A DNA stretch of 59,577 bases. Origin: JAVBQJ01 sp031549115. Lineage in GTDB: Bacteria; Verrucomicrobiota; Lentisphaeria; Victivallales; Victivallaceae. The position numbers and the translations under genes were made by a program. The notes beneath the pieces were generated by a model, which was given only the letters and a program-made list of their open reading frames with translations, had not been told where the DNA came from and ran no database searches. This document shows, piece after piece, positions 1 to 7,801 of this stretch. The stretch is taken from assembly GCA_031549115.1 (NCBI GenBank), contig JAVBQJ010000001.1, positions 1 to 59,577 of the forward strand. Direction: 5' to 3'. The stretch's first letter is position 1, and each line of letters starts with the position of its first letter.

Positions 1-74
1 CCTCACGCCTGTCGGACCGACAACGCCTCCTGCAAATATAAAGAACATTAAAAAATCGACACTTCAAACAGAGC

Positions 75-335
75 AGCGAAGCTGCGGTCTGAACTCCGTC
101 TTACGGAGGCGCGGTCCAGCGGCGAATACGCTGGTCGCCCCAGGCGGCATAGCCGCCTCGAAAGGGGCGAAATCCAGGTAAGGATCGCCGGGAGGCGATC
201 CGGATCCACCCGAGGTAGCGATGGTGTAGATCGGATTGGAAGCGTGAGCGACATACCGATCTACACACGGAGCGGACTCTGGCGCCGCATCAGCGGCGAA
301 CAACAAACGACAGAACGTCGCACCGGCGGCGAAAG
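75..335. repeat. Hairpin-rich interspersed repeat, left copy
   Basis: A non-coding stretch made of consecutive short palindromes (around CTCCGTCTTACGGAG, GGCGGCATAGCCGCC and GATCGCCGGGAGGCGATC) and one larger hairpin whose 11-bp arms are 224-234 (GTGTAGATCGG) and 256-266 (CCGATCTACAC). An inverted copy lies at about 59250-59577 and a fragment at 37908-37950. Several stems differ in sequence between copies but stay paired. Open frames across it are shadows. Confidence 0.75.
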
Positions 336-365
336 ATAAGCCGATACCAACTCGGAGAAAATCGC

Positions 366-520
366 TTCGCGATTTGGCTCTGGAGGGTGGCGGCGTTGAG
401 ACATTACCGGCAAACAGTATCGCATTGGCCCAAACGCATTTCAAGGTACGGTGTTTGCCACGCCCGGCGGAAGCCGGGCTTACTGGGGCTCTGCCCCAGC
501 CCCCGATGCGGGGGAAATTA
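366..520. repeat. Cluster of short perfect palindromes upstream of the GH36 gene
   Basis: Bases 336-576 hold no gene. They contain consecutive inverted repeats: ATCGCTTCGCGAT, then near 469-515 GCCCGGCGGAAGCCGGGC, CTGGGGCTCTGCCCCAG and CCCCCGATGCGGGGG. These resemble extragenic palindromic repeats. They lie outside the part that matches the 59-kb copy, so they may be a different repeat family. Confidence 0.5.
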
Positions 521-576
521 ATGATTGCGAATAAAGAATTTTTTTTGCCAAACCAGCAAATGCCGGAGGAAACGAA

Positions 577-3015
577 GTGAAACAGGATCGGGTCGGTGCA
601 TTCGCCGCCGGTTTCGGCGCCCGCGCGGTCGCGGTTCAGGACCTCGGCCAGGGATGGGGACCGCTGATGACCGGCCACGGCTTCAATCATGGCGAATTGT
701 GCCTGGGTTCCCGGAGCTTTACCGAAGGCTTCGGCGGCCACGCGCCGGGGAGTTTCCGGCTGACGCCTCCGGTCCCGGTGACGCGCCTGAGCTGCCTGGT
801 GGGGGTGGACCGCAACGTCGAGTCGTTGGCGGCGGCCGCAGCGCAGCCGCCGCGCTTCAGCAGGTTGCGCTTTCACTTTTACGGCGACGGCCGCCTGCTG
901 CACTCGACCGCGGCGCTGACGCTCCACGATGAGGCATTGCCAGTAGAGTTGGATTTGGATGGCGTCCGCGAACTGGAATTCCGGGTCGAATCCGATTTGA
1001 TTCACATGCCGCACGCGGCATGGAGCCGGATCCGCCTCACCGGAATCGACGGCGAAATTTTCTCCGCCGGGGCGACCCAACTGCCCTGGGAATTTCAACT
1101 GCTGCCGGTCGGAATGCAGATCGGTGAAGAAGAATTCTCCCAATGGAGCAAACGCCACCCATGTACCGCGACCGTTTCCGGCGAATGGACCGAATACCGG
1201 GTCGGCGACCTCAATTCCGGCCTGGTGGCGCGGGTGCAATTGCGGCAGTTCCCGGAACTTGACGCGGCGGAGTGGCGCGTCTTTCTGGAAAACCGGGGCA
1301 CGGAATCGAGCCCGCCGATCCGAAACTGCCGCAGTCTGGATTTGAACCTGACCGCGGCGGCGTACGCACTGCTGCACCGGGCCATCGGCGCCCATACCTC
1401 CCCGGCACCGGGGCCGACGGCCTTTTCCGAAAGCTTTCGGCCGCTCACCGAACTGCTGTCGCCGGGCGAACGGCGCGAATTCGGCCCCCTTTGCGGCCGC
1501 GCCTCCTCGGAAGCGATGCCGTACTGGAATGTCTTCCTGCCGGAGCGGCACTTCGGCATGGTGTTCGGCATCGGCTGGTCCGGGCAATGGCATGCCGCCG
1601 TCGAGGTCGCGGCCGAACACTGCCGGATCCAAGCCGGCAATCCGGAATTCGACGCCGTCCTCGAGCCGAAAGAACAACTGGAACTGCCCTCCGTTCTCGC
1701 GGTGTTCTACCACGGCGATACCCATTGGCCGGGGCAGAACCGGCTGCGCCGGGTGCTGCGGGAAAAATTTTCACCGCCGGATCCGCTTCCGCCCCTGAGC
1801 AACATCGGCTGGGGCGGATTGAACGAAGCCATGCAGCTCGACCGGGTGGCATACCTGGCGCGGCACCGGCAGGAATTGCCGATCGAATTATTCTGGATCG
1901 ACGCCGGCTGGTTCGGCCCCGCGACCGTGCCGGGGACACGGACCGACGAATCCTCCGGCGCCTGGGCGTCGGTGACCGGCGACTGGCGTCGCAACCCCAC
2001 CTTATTGCCGGAGGGCTTCGCCAATATCGCCGACGCCGTCCATGCCGCCGGGATGAAATTCATGGTCTGGCTGGAGCCGGAACGGGCGGTCGCCTCGGTC
2101 CCGGCGGTGCTGGAACACCCGGAGTGGTTCCTCGGCGATCCCAGCCAGGGGAACCGGCTGCTCGACCTGGGACGACAGGAGGCGTGGCAATACGCATTCG
2201 ACACATTGAACGGGTTGATCCGCGACGCCGGACTGGATGTGCTGCGGATCGATTGCAACATCGATCCATTGGGTTACTGGCAAAACGGGGAAGGTCCGGC
2301 GCGGCGCGGCGTGCGCGAAGCGCGCTATATCGCCGGATTGTACCGGTTGTGGCACAGCCTCTGCGATGCCAACCCCGGCTTGTGGATCGACAACTGCTGC
2401 TCGGGCGGCCGGCGGCTGGATTACCGCCTCGGTACATACGGCATGGCGCTGTGGGCGAGCGATTCGCAGTGCCATGAGGGCGTCACCGCCGAGCAGGTGT
2501 TGCAGCAGGGCGCGGGGCTGGCGCAATGGCTGCCGTATTTCGGCTTCGGCACCCAGAACCCCTCGGGCGGCGACACGGCGAATTTCCGCTGCGCCATGAA
2601 TGCGGCGCTGGCGGTGCACCTGCATTCGACCGAGGAATATCCGGCGCGCCAATCGCACTATCCGGCCGAATGGCTGGCGGCGCGGCTGGACGAATACCGG
2701 CGCTTCCGGCCGTATGCGGCGATGGATTACTATCTTCCCGAGGGGTTGGACTGGGGCGGCACCGGCTGGATCGTCCAACAATTCGACCGCCCCGGCGAAG
2801 GCGGTGCGGTGCGGATTTTCCGCCGCCCCGCAAGCCCTTATGCTGCCGCCGCGATCACATTGGCGGGGTTGGAACCGGAGCGCGAATACGAATGGCACGA
2901 CAGCGATTCCGGGAGTTCCGGAAGCGCCACCGGCGCAATGCTTTCGACAGCCGGGCTGGAAATTGCGATGCCGGAAAAGGGCGGCTGCAAATTGCTCTTC
3001 TACCGGATGCGGTAA
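577..3015 (+). CDS. GH36 alpha-galactosidase, cytoplasmic
   Basis: An 812-residue protein of glycoside hydrolase family 36 that removes terminal alpha-linked galactose. An N-terminal beta-sandwich is followed by the TIM barrel from about residue 400. Landmarks are FWIDAGWFGP (439-448), WLEPE (498-502), the nucleophile in LRIDCNI (D559), NCCSGG and the acid/base in ASDSQC (D629). Length and domain order fit bacterial GH36. The GTG start is chosen because GGAGGA at 565-570 lies six bases upstream. There is no signal peptide, so it should act on imported oligosaccharides. It converges on the GH42-like gene and may be separately controlled: the operator found at 7776 and 10999 is not seen upstream. 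An alpha-N-acetylgalactosaminidase specificity cannot be excluded. Confidence 0.9.
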   Translation: MKQDRVGAFAAGFGARAVAVQDLGQGWGPLMTGHGFNHGELCLGSRSFTEGFGGHAPGSFRLTPPVPVTRLSCLVGVDRNVESLAAAAAQPPRFSRLRFHFYGDGRLLHSTAALTLHDEALPVELDLDGVRELEFRVESDLIHMPHAAWSRIRLTGIDGEIFSAGATQLPWEFQLLPVGMQIGEEEFSQWSKRHPCTATVSGEWTEYRVGDLNSGLVARVQLRQFPELDAAEWRVFLENRGTESSPPIRNCRSLDLNLTAAAYALLHRAIGAHTSPAPGPTAFSESFRPLTELLSPGERREFGPLCGRASSEAMPYWNVFLPERHFGMVFGIGWSGQWHAAVEVAAEHCRIQAGNPEFDAVLEPKEQLELPSVLAVFYHGDTHWPGQNRLRRVLREKFSPPDPLPPLSNIGWGGLNEAMQLDRVAYLARHRQELPIELFWIDAGWFGPATVPGTRTDESSGAWASVTGDWRRNPTLLPEGFANIADAVHAAGMKFMVWLEPERAVASVPAVLEHPEWFLGDPSQGNRLLDLGRQEAWQYAFDTLNGLIRDAGLDVLRIDCNIDPLGYWQNGEGPARRGVREARYIAGLYRLWHSLCDANPGLWIDNCCSGGRRLDYRLGTYGMALWASDSQCHEGVTAEQVLQQGAGLAQWLPYFGFGTQNPSGGDTANFRCAMNAALAVHLHSTEEYPARQSHYPAEWLAARLDEYRRFRPYAAMDYYLPEGLDWGGTGWIVQQFDRPGEGGAVRIFRRPASPYAAAAITLAGLEPEREYEWHDSDSGSSGSATGAMLSTAGLEIAMPEKGGCKLLFYRMR

Positions 3016-3035
3016 TCACGGGAAAACCAAAGCAG

Positions 3036-3054
3036 CCGGGATGTATGTTCCCGG
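3036..3054. terminator. Candidate terminator between convergent genes
   Basis: An inverted repeat CCGGGA-TGTATGT-TCCCGG lies between the two convergent stop codons. On the minus strand it is followed by a T-rich run (CTGCTTTGGTTTT), so it fits termination of the GH42-like transcript better than that of the GH36 gene. Confidence 0.4.
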
Positions 3055-3078
3055 TTGCGCATGTACGGACAAAACCGT

Positions 3079-6000
3079 TTATATTTTTTCCAGCAGGAAC
3101 ACGATGGTTTCGCCGGGGGTCATGGTGAAGGTCTCGCCGGCATTGACGTACTCCTGCGGCAGGGCCCCGAGGAGCTGCCGCAAGCGGGTTCCCGCCGGGA
3201 TATGCAGCTCTTTGACGCCTCCCTTTTTCGCATGAATGGTCACCGTGTCGTTGCCGATATGCAGGGGATCGCCGGTTTCCGACCATAAATGCACCGGAGT
3301 CGCGCGCGCCAGATTCCGGAGCAGCCCGACAGACGGATTCGGCAGCATGCAGAACCATTCGATCCGGCCGTCCGCCAGGCGCCGCTCCAGCATCGCCGGA
3401 CGTTCGGGCGCTTCCAGCTCCCGGGCGATAACCTCATCGCCCGGGGCGGGAACCGGCTCGAACCACGGCGTCGTCGGATAATTGAGCCGTTCGATCGAGC
3501 CGCCGTATTCCGCAATCACCTGCATGGCGCCGAGCCGCGCCGGCCCGGCATCCATTTTCACTTCCCAGCCGAAATTCCGCAGCACATTGTCCGGAGAAAT
3601 GTCGGCCGCCGCCGGATCGATGACGCCGGGGGCATAGACCCACAGCACCGAAGCCTTTTCCGCTTCGAAGCGATCCCGGAGACGCTTCGCATCCGCCGCC
3701 GAAATGCTCAACAGATTGGAGACGATATAGAATTTGTGCGGTTGCATCACCGCCCCGGAAAGAATATCCGAGACGTCGAGCTGACGGACGGCAAAACCGG
3801 CTTCGTTGATCCTCGCTCCGACTTCGCCGATCAGGCCGCGATGGAGCGCATCATGTACATTGGTTTTGGTATACAACGTACTTTTTTCGTCGGTGATCCA
3901 GGCCACATCATACGGGGTCAGGTCCTGCGTTTCGTGCGGCAGCGACTGGTATGCCGCAATCTGGCGGCGAATGGCGTCGAGCATCACCGGTTCCTGAAAC
4001 CAGACTCCGGTCATATCGTACCAATGTCCGCCCGCCCCGAGCGCCAATGCCATCCCGAAGTCGCGGTTCAGTACTTCGATGCTGTCGCGCACGGTCCGCA
4101 CTTCGGCGCAGCCCAGGTCCGGCGAATTGGAGCTGAAGGTCCGGTTGTCGAATTCCAGATTCAAGGTTTTGCCGTGCGCCGACACCGAACCGGCGGCCTG
4201 CATGGTATGGTTGGCCATGCCGGGGCGGCGATAGGGGTACTCCGTCGGCGCGCTGAGGAAGTCGATCGCGTCGGACTGCAGTACCGACGCCGTATCCATG
4301 TGGCCGGCATTCTGCAGCAGGTGAAACATGTGACTGAACATGTTGATATAACCGTAGTACGATCCGGTCAGCCAGCCGCCGTCGCTCGCCTCTTTGATGG
4401 TGCGGGCAAAGCGGTCCACGGTCGAGCTCATCACCGCGGCGGAAAAGAGGCGGTGATCGATAACTGACATATCCTGAGCGGGATCCAGCAGCGTCCCCAC
4501 CCGCTCCGTATAGCGCTGCCACGGCACCGGCGGCAACGCCGTCGCCAGCGTGACTTCCGGTTGGTTCCAGGCGCGCTGCAGCGCCTCGTCGGAGCCATAT
4601 TTGGCGCCGAGCCATTCACGGTAACGGCGCAACGCGGCGACGCCGAAGCCGTCATAATCCTGCCAGATGCCGCTTTGGCGCATATTGACCCACCATTCGG
4701 CTCCAGGTCCGGCATCGGCGAAAAGGGTGACGATCCGGTCGGAGTACGAGCTCTGCCGGACATGGGAAGCGAACGCCCGGATGCCGTCGCAGACATCGTC
4801 GCGCCACTTGGTGGAAAACAACGACTGGCGCTCTTCGCGCGAATAGATGACCGGGAGCGCCGGATCGCTGTAGCGAACGCATTCATCGGGGTTGGCCAGA
4901 CACCACCATTCGGGAACGTCGACGAACAGCATGATGCCGATATACGCATCCGGACAGTGCGCGGCGACGATTTCCAGCACCTTATCGCCCTTCTCGAAAT
5001 CATAGGTCCCTTCGGCAGTCCAGAAATCGCGCAGCGACAACCCGACGCGAATCATTTTGCTGCCGGAGGCCGCGGCGGTGCGGATCTGATTGATGCGCTC
5101 GACCAGATCGAGCCCCGGCGGCATATAGAAGAAAAACGGCGCGATGTATTCATCGCCCACCTTGACAAACGGGCGGGTTCCCGGATTGACCAGCTCGGCA
5201 TGCGCCAGCTTCCCGGAGCCGCCCTTCTTTGCGGGCACATTCACTTCCAGTTGCCAGTCGCGATCGAGCGCCAGCGATGAATCGTCGATTTTCACCGACA
5301 TACGCTTGGATTTCAGTCCGGCAAACGCTTCGCTGCCGGCCCGAAACTCGACGGTAAACGGCGTATCGACCGGCCACGCCGACGAGTCGGGAGAGACCGT
5401 GAATTCGACATTGCTGTGCTCCGGCAACCCCTCCGCCGACTCCAGACGCCCCATCACGGAATGCAGCTCCGTCAGCAGCGGCTGCGTCAACCTGAGCTGC
5501 TGCCGGACACCCCACGCGCCGTCGGCATGGAAAACTTCTCCGGCGTCGAGCGTTTGCAGCTCCGTCCTGAGGCCGGCGAAACGGTATGGAATCTGGTCGC
5601 CCCAGGGCATCTGCGGCGGCGCGCCCAATACACTGACCGACGCGGTGATCTCTTCCGGCGCCGGCGGAGTGGCATCATCGCGCTCCAGCTTCGTCCATCG
5701 ATCGTCGGTGACCACCCAGTTTTCCCGTCCGTCTTTGGAGATGTAACACAATTCCGCAATCAATCCGCCCCATACCGCGTCAGTGACGACGCGAATGCTG
5801 ATCACGTTGCGGCCGGGACGCAATGCGCCGGTGATATCGACGAGCCCGGGCCTCACCCAGTCGGAGGTTTCCAGTTCGGCCGCCGTCCCGTTGATCCATA
5901 CCTTGCAGCTATCGTCCGCCCCGACCATCAGTTTGGCCTGAAGCGGCAGCTCTTCCAGATCGAATTCGCGTTGAAACCAGACCGGGCCGAACGGCTCCAT

Positions 6001-6873
6001 GCCGGTGGAACCCCAGATCCAGCTGCTGCGGAACCATTGGGTACGTTTCACCAACGGCGGAACCTCCACGGTTTCCAGCAATGGAACCGTATCCTCCGGC
6101 ACATCGAGAATGCCGTATACCGTGAGCGCCGGCACTTCGAAACGCCCCTGATTGACCAGCGCGGCTTCTCCGATCCATTGCTTCTCGGTGTCCAGAAACT
6201 GCATCGTCGCATCCCCGGTGAGTCCGGAAACGGCGACAATGCTGCGCGGCAGCAGCGTATCCAATTGAAAAATGGCGCGCCCCTCGGAAAGCCGAATATT
6301 CTCCCCCATGGCGCCGGGGCCATCCGGTGACACCAAAGCCCGGTCGGCGTTATCGACCAGATTGCAGACGGGGAGCGCGCGAACGGCGGCCAGTTCCAGC
6401 GTCAACGTGCCGTTGGGGGTGCAATCATCGAGAAACGACAGCGACAGACGGCGGATCGTGCCGCGCCAGTCGCCGAATTTGTTGACGTCGAAGCTGACCA
6501 CATGAAACTCGCCGTCGGGATACCAGACGGCGCCAAGCCGGCCGGTTTGCTGAATCCCGTTCTCTTCGGCAATCCATTCCAGATGCAGTAAGTTGGCAAA
6601 ATCGGAGCCCTTCACCAGAAATTCCAATTTGCCGATTTCCGACGCCGGAAGATCCGGATTTTCCCAGACGAACCCGCCCCCCGGACGGATCACGGCACAG
6701 AGGCGGTCGGGCAGGATTTCCTGTTGGTACGTCACTTCCGGGGTGGAATGCCACTTCTGGGCCAGCTCTTCTCCCTGGTGAAAAAATGCCGCTGCGGCGA
6801 ACGCGACGTGGATCATTCCGATCCCGACGGCAAAGCGCAGTGCCCGGCAGGTATGGCGGATCTGGTAATTCAT
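3079..6873 (-). CDS. Secreted GH42-like beta-galactosidase (clan GH-A)
   Basis: A 1,264-residue exported enzyme. The start MNYQIRH is preferred over an in-frame start 29 codons upstream because AGGAAAG precedes it and a signal peptide follows directly (residues 1-30, hydrophobic AVGIGMIHVAFAAAAFF). A jelly-roll carbohydrate-binding segment (WFQREFDLEELPLQAKL, VWINGT) precedes a TIM-barrel region with GH42/GH35-like text: GTYDFEKGDKVLEIV, AKYGSDEALQRAWN and a likely nucleophile in LNLEFDNR (E907). A trimerisation-like domain follows. The usual acid/base signature is not obvious, so substrate is uncertain. It is the last gene of a unit transcribed from the pseudopilin promoter at 7700-7728, which ties it to cell-surface polysaccharide degradation. 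Confidence 0.6.
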   Translation of the reverse strand: MNYQIRHTCRALRFAVGIGMIHVAFAAAAFFHQGEELAQKWHSTPEVTYQQEILPDRLCAVIRPGGGFVWENPDLPASEIGKLEFLVKGSDFANLLHLEWIAEENGIQQTGRLGAVWYPDGEFHVVSFDVNKFGDWRGTIRRLSLSFLDDCTPNGTLTLELAAVRALPVCNLVDNADRALVSPDGPGAMGENIRLSEGRAIFQLDTLLPRSIVAVSGLTGDATMQFLDTEKQWIGEAALVNQGRFEVPALTVYGILDVPEDTVPLLETVEVPPLVKRTQWFRSSWIWGSTGMEPFGPVWFQREFDLEELPLQAKLMVGADDSCKVWINGTAAELETSDWVRPGLVDITGALRPGRNVISIRVVTDAVWGGLIAELCYISKDGRENWVVTDDRWTKLERDDATPPAPEEITASVSVLGAPPQMPWGDQIPYRFAGLRTELQTLDAGEVFHADGAWGVRQQLRLTQPLLTELHSVMGRLESAEGLPEHSNVEFTVSPDSSAWPVDTPFTVEFRAGSEAFAGLKSKRMSVKIDDSSLALDRDWQLEVNVPAKKGGSGKLAHAELVNPGTRPFVKVGDEYIAPFFFYMPPGLDLVERINQIRTAAASGSKMIRVGLSLRDFWTAEGTYDFEKGDKVLEIVAAHCPDAYIGIMLFVDVPEWWCLANPDECVRYSDPALPVIYSREERQSLFSTKWRDDVCDGIRAFASHVRQSSYSDRIVTLFADAGPGAEWWVNMRQSGIWQDYDGFGVAALRRYREWLGAKYGSDEALQRAWNQPEVTLATALPPVPWQRYTERVGTLLDPAQDMSVIDHRLFSAAVMSSTVDRFARTIKEASDGGWLTGSYYGYINMFSHMFHLLQNAGHMDTASVLQSDAIDFLSAPTEYPYRRPGMANHTMQAAGSVSAHGKTLNLEFDNRTFSSNSPDLGCAEVRTVRDSIEVLNRDFGMALALGAGGHWYDMTGVWFQEPVMLDAIRRQIAAYQSLPHETQDLTPYDVAWITDEKSTLYTKTNVHDALHRGLIGEVGARINEAGFAVRQLDVSDILSGAVMQPHKFYIVSNLLSISAADAKRLRDRFEAEKASVLWVYAPGVIDPAAADISPDNVLRNFGWEVKMDAGPARLGAMQVIAEYGGSIERLNYPTTPWFEPVPAPGDEVIARELEAPERPAMLERRLADGRIEWFCMLPNPSVGLLRNLARATPVHLWSETGDPLHIGNDTVTIHAKKGGVKELHIPAGTRLRQLLGALPQEYVNAGETFTMTPGETIVFLLEKI

Positions 6874-6965
6874 GGGTCGTCTTTCCTGAAATCTATGGGT
6901 TGCTTGCCGGATACCGGACCGGGCCCGCCGCTCTCCGGCGGCGGGTGGAGGCGCACTCAAGCCGT

Positions 6966-7649
6966 TCAGAATTCCAAACTTACTTCGGTCTTGAACGCTT
7001 CGGCGTTTTCCATCCGTTGCAGACTGCCGACGTGCCCGTCAAAGTAACCGATATTCATCCGGTTGTTGTGACGGCAAGCCTGTGACGGCTCCACTTCTCC
7101 GGCCATCGCCGTGGTACGGTTATCACTGCTATCCACAAGGTGCGGCGTATTGGACGGATTCTTGGCTTGCGTGAGGCGCCTCGCGGCGATCGGTACGGCA
7201 TAATGGCCGCAAGTTTCGAGGATTGCCATGTAGCTGAGCCAATTCGTCCCGCCATAGGAGGGACAGGAAAAGACTTTCTCCGTCTCCACATAAGTCTGAA
7301 CGGCGTCGGTTTCATTGCTCGGAACCGTGGTGCCGCTGAATCCGAGATTCCCGGCAACCAGGTAATACCAGAAATAGATTTTCGTCGGGCCGAAGAAAAC
7401 GAAACACCCCGGCGGTATGGTATCATTGTTGTCCGAGGCATACATCTGCGACGCAAGTTCCAACTGCTTCAGGTTGCCGACGCATTTCGCCGCCTGCGCC
7501 GCGGCGCGCGCCTTGGACAAAGCCGGCAGCAGCATGCTCGCCAGGATGGCGATGATCGCAATCACGACTAAAAGCTCAATAAGCGTAAAACGAAACGCTC
7601 CACAGTTCCGATTCCGTTGTACGAGCGTTTCCCGAGACAAGTTGCACAT
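6966..7649 (-). CDS. Type II secretion-like pseudopilin (H-X9-DG family)
   Basis: A 227-residue pseudopilin with a short leader, the class III signal FTLIELLVVIAIIAILA from F21 (conserved E25), then ALSKARAAAQ and a globular domain ending in YFDGHVGSL, the processing-associated C-terminal motif. The residue before the predicted cleavage site is Arg20, not the usual Gly. It is 92 bases upstream of the GH42-like gene and probably co-transcribed with it. A strong promoter lies at 7700-7728, with AAAGGGAG before the start. Pseudopilins of this family normally assemble in the inner membrane and help export proteins. Pairing with a secreted glycosidase suggests, by inference only, a dedicated export or surface role. 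Confidence 0.88.
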   Translation of the reverse strand: MCNLSRETLVQRNRNCGAFRFTLIELLVVIAIIAILASMLLPALSKARAAAQAAKCVGNLKQLELASQMYASDNNDTIPPGCFVFFGPTKIYFWYYLVAGNLGFSGTTVPSNETDAVQTYVETEKVFSCPSYGGTNWLSYMAILETCGHYAVPIAARRLTQAKNPSNTPHLVDSSDNRTTAMAGEVEPSQACRHNNRMNIGYFDGHVGSLQRMENAEAFKTEVSLEF

Positions 7650-7699
7650 AATGCTCTCCCTTTCGATATTGATCGGTTACATATTTCGGATCATTACTT

Positions 7700-7728
7700 A
7701 TTATAGCGCGTTTTTGGAAAAAAGTCAA
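7700..7728 (-). promoter_or_regulatory. Sigma-70 promoter of the pseudopilin/GH42 unit
   Basis: Read on the minus strand: TTGACT, 17 bases, TATAAT. Transcription would start near 7693, giving a leader of about 45 bases before the pseudopilin ATG. It is near consensus and lies in the AT-rich gap after the rhamnosidase stop. Confidence 0.75.
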
Positions 7729-7775
7729 TACCTAATTCCAAGGAATCCAAGAAAAAATAATTTTATTTTTGATAT

Positions 7776-7797
7776 TTTGGTAATATTTGTTCCCAAA
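7776..7797. promoter_or_regulatory. Putative operator, copy B (imperfect palindrome)
   Basis: A 22-bp imperfect palindrome, TTTGGTAA then a 5-base centre then TGTTCCCAAA. It matches the site at 10999-11020 at 18 of 22 positions. It starts 48 bases upstream of the -35 hexamer at 7723-7728 and is centred about 93 bases before the predicted transcription start. The likely ligand is the regulator at 9793-10869. Confidence 0.6.
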
Positions 7798-7801
7798 ACA
7801 A

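Noticed and set aside
64..1725. 553-codon minus-strand frame over the left repeat and the GH36 gene
   Set aside because: It runs through the non-coding hairpin repeat and antisense to GH36, is Arg/Gly-rich and has no motifs.
577..3015. GH36 gene as a member of the 22-bp operator regulon
   Set aside because: No TTTGGTAA...CCAAA palindrome is seen in 336-576.
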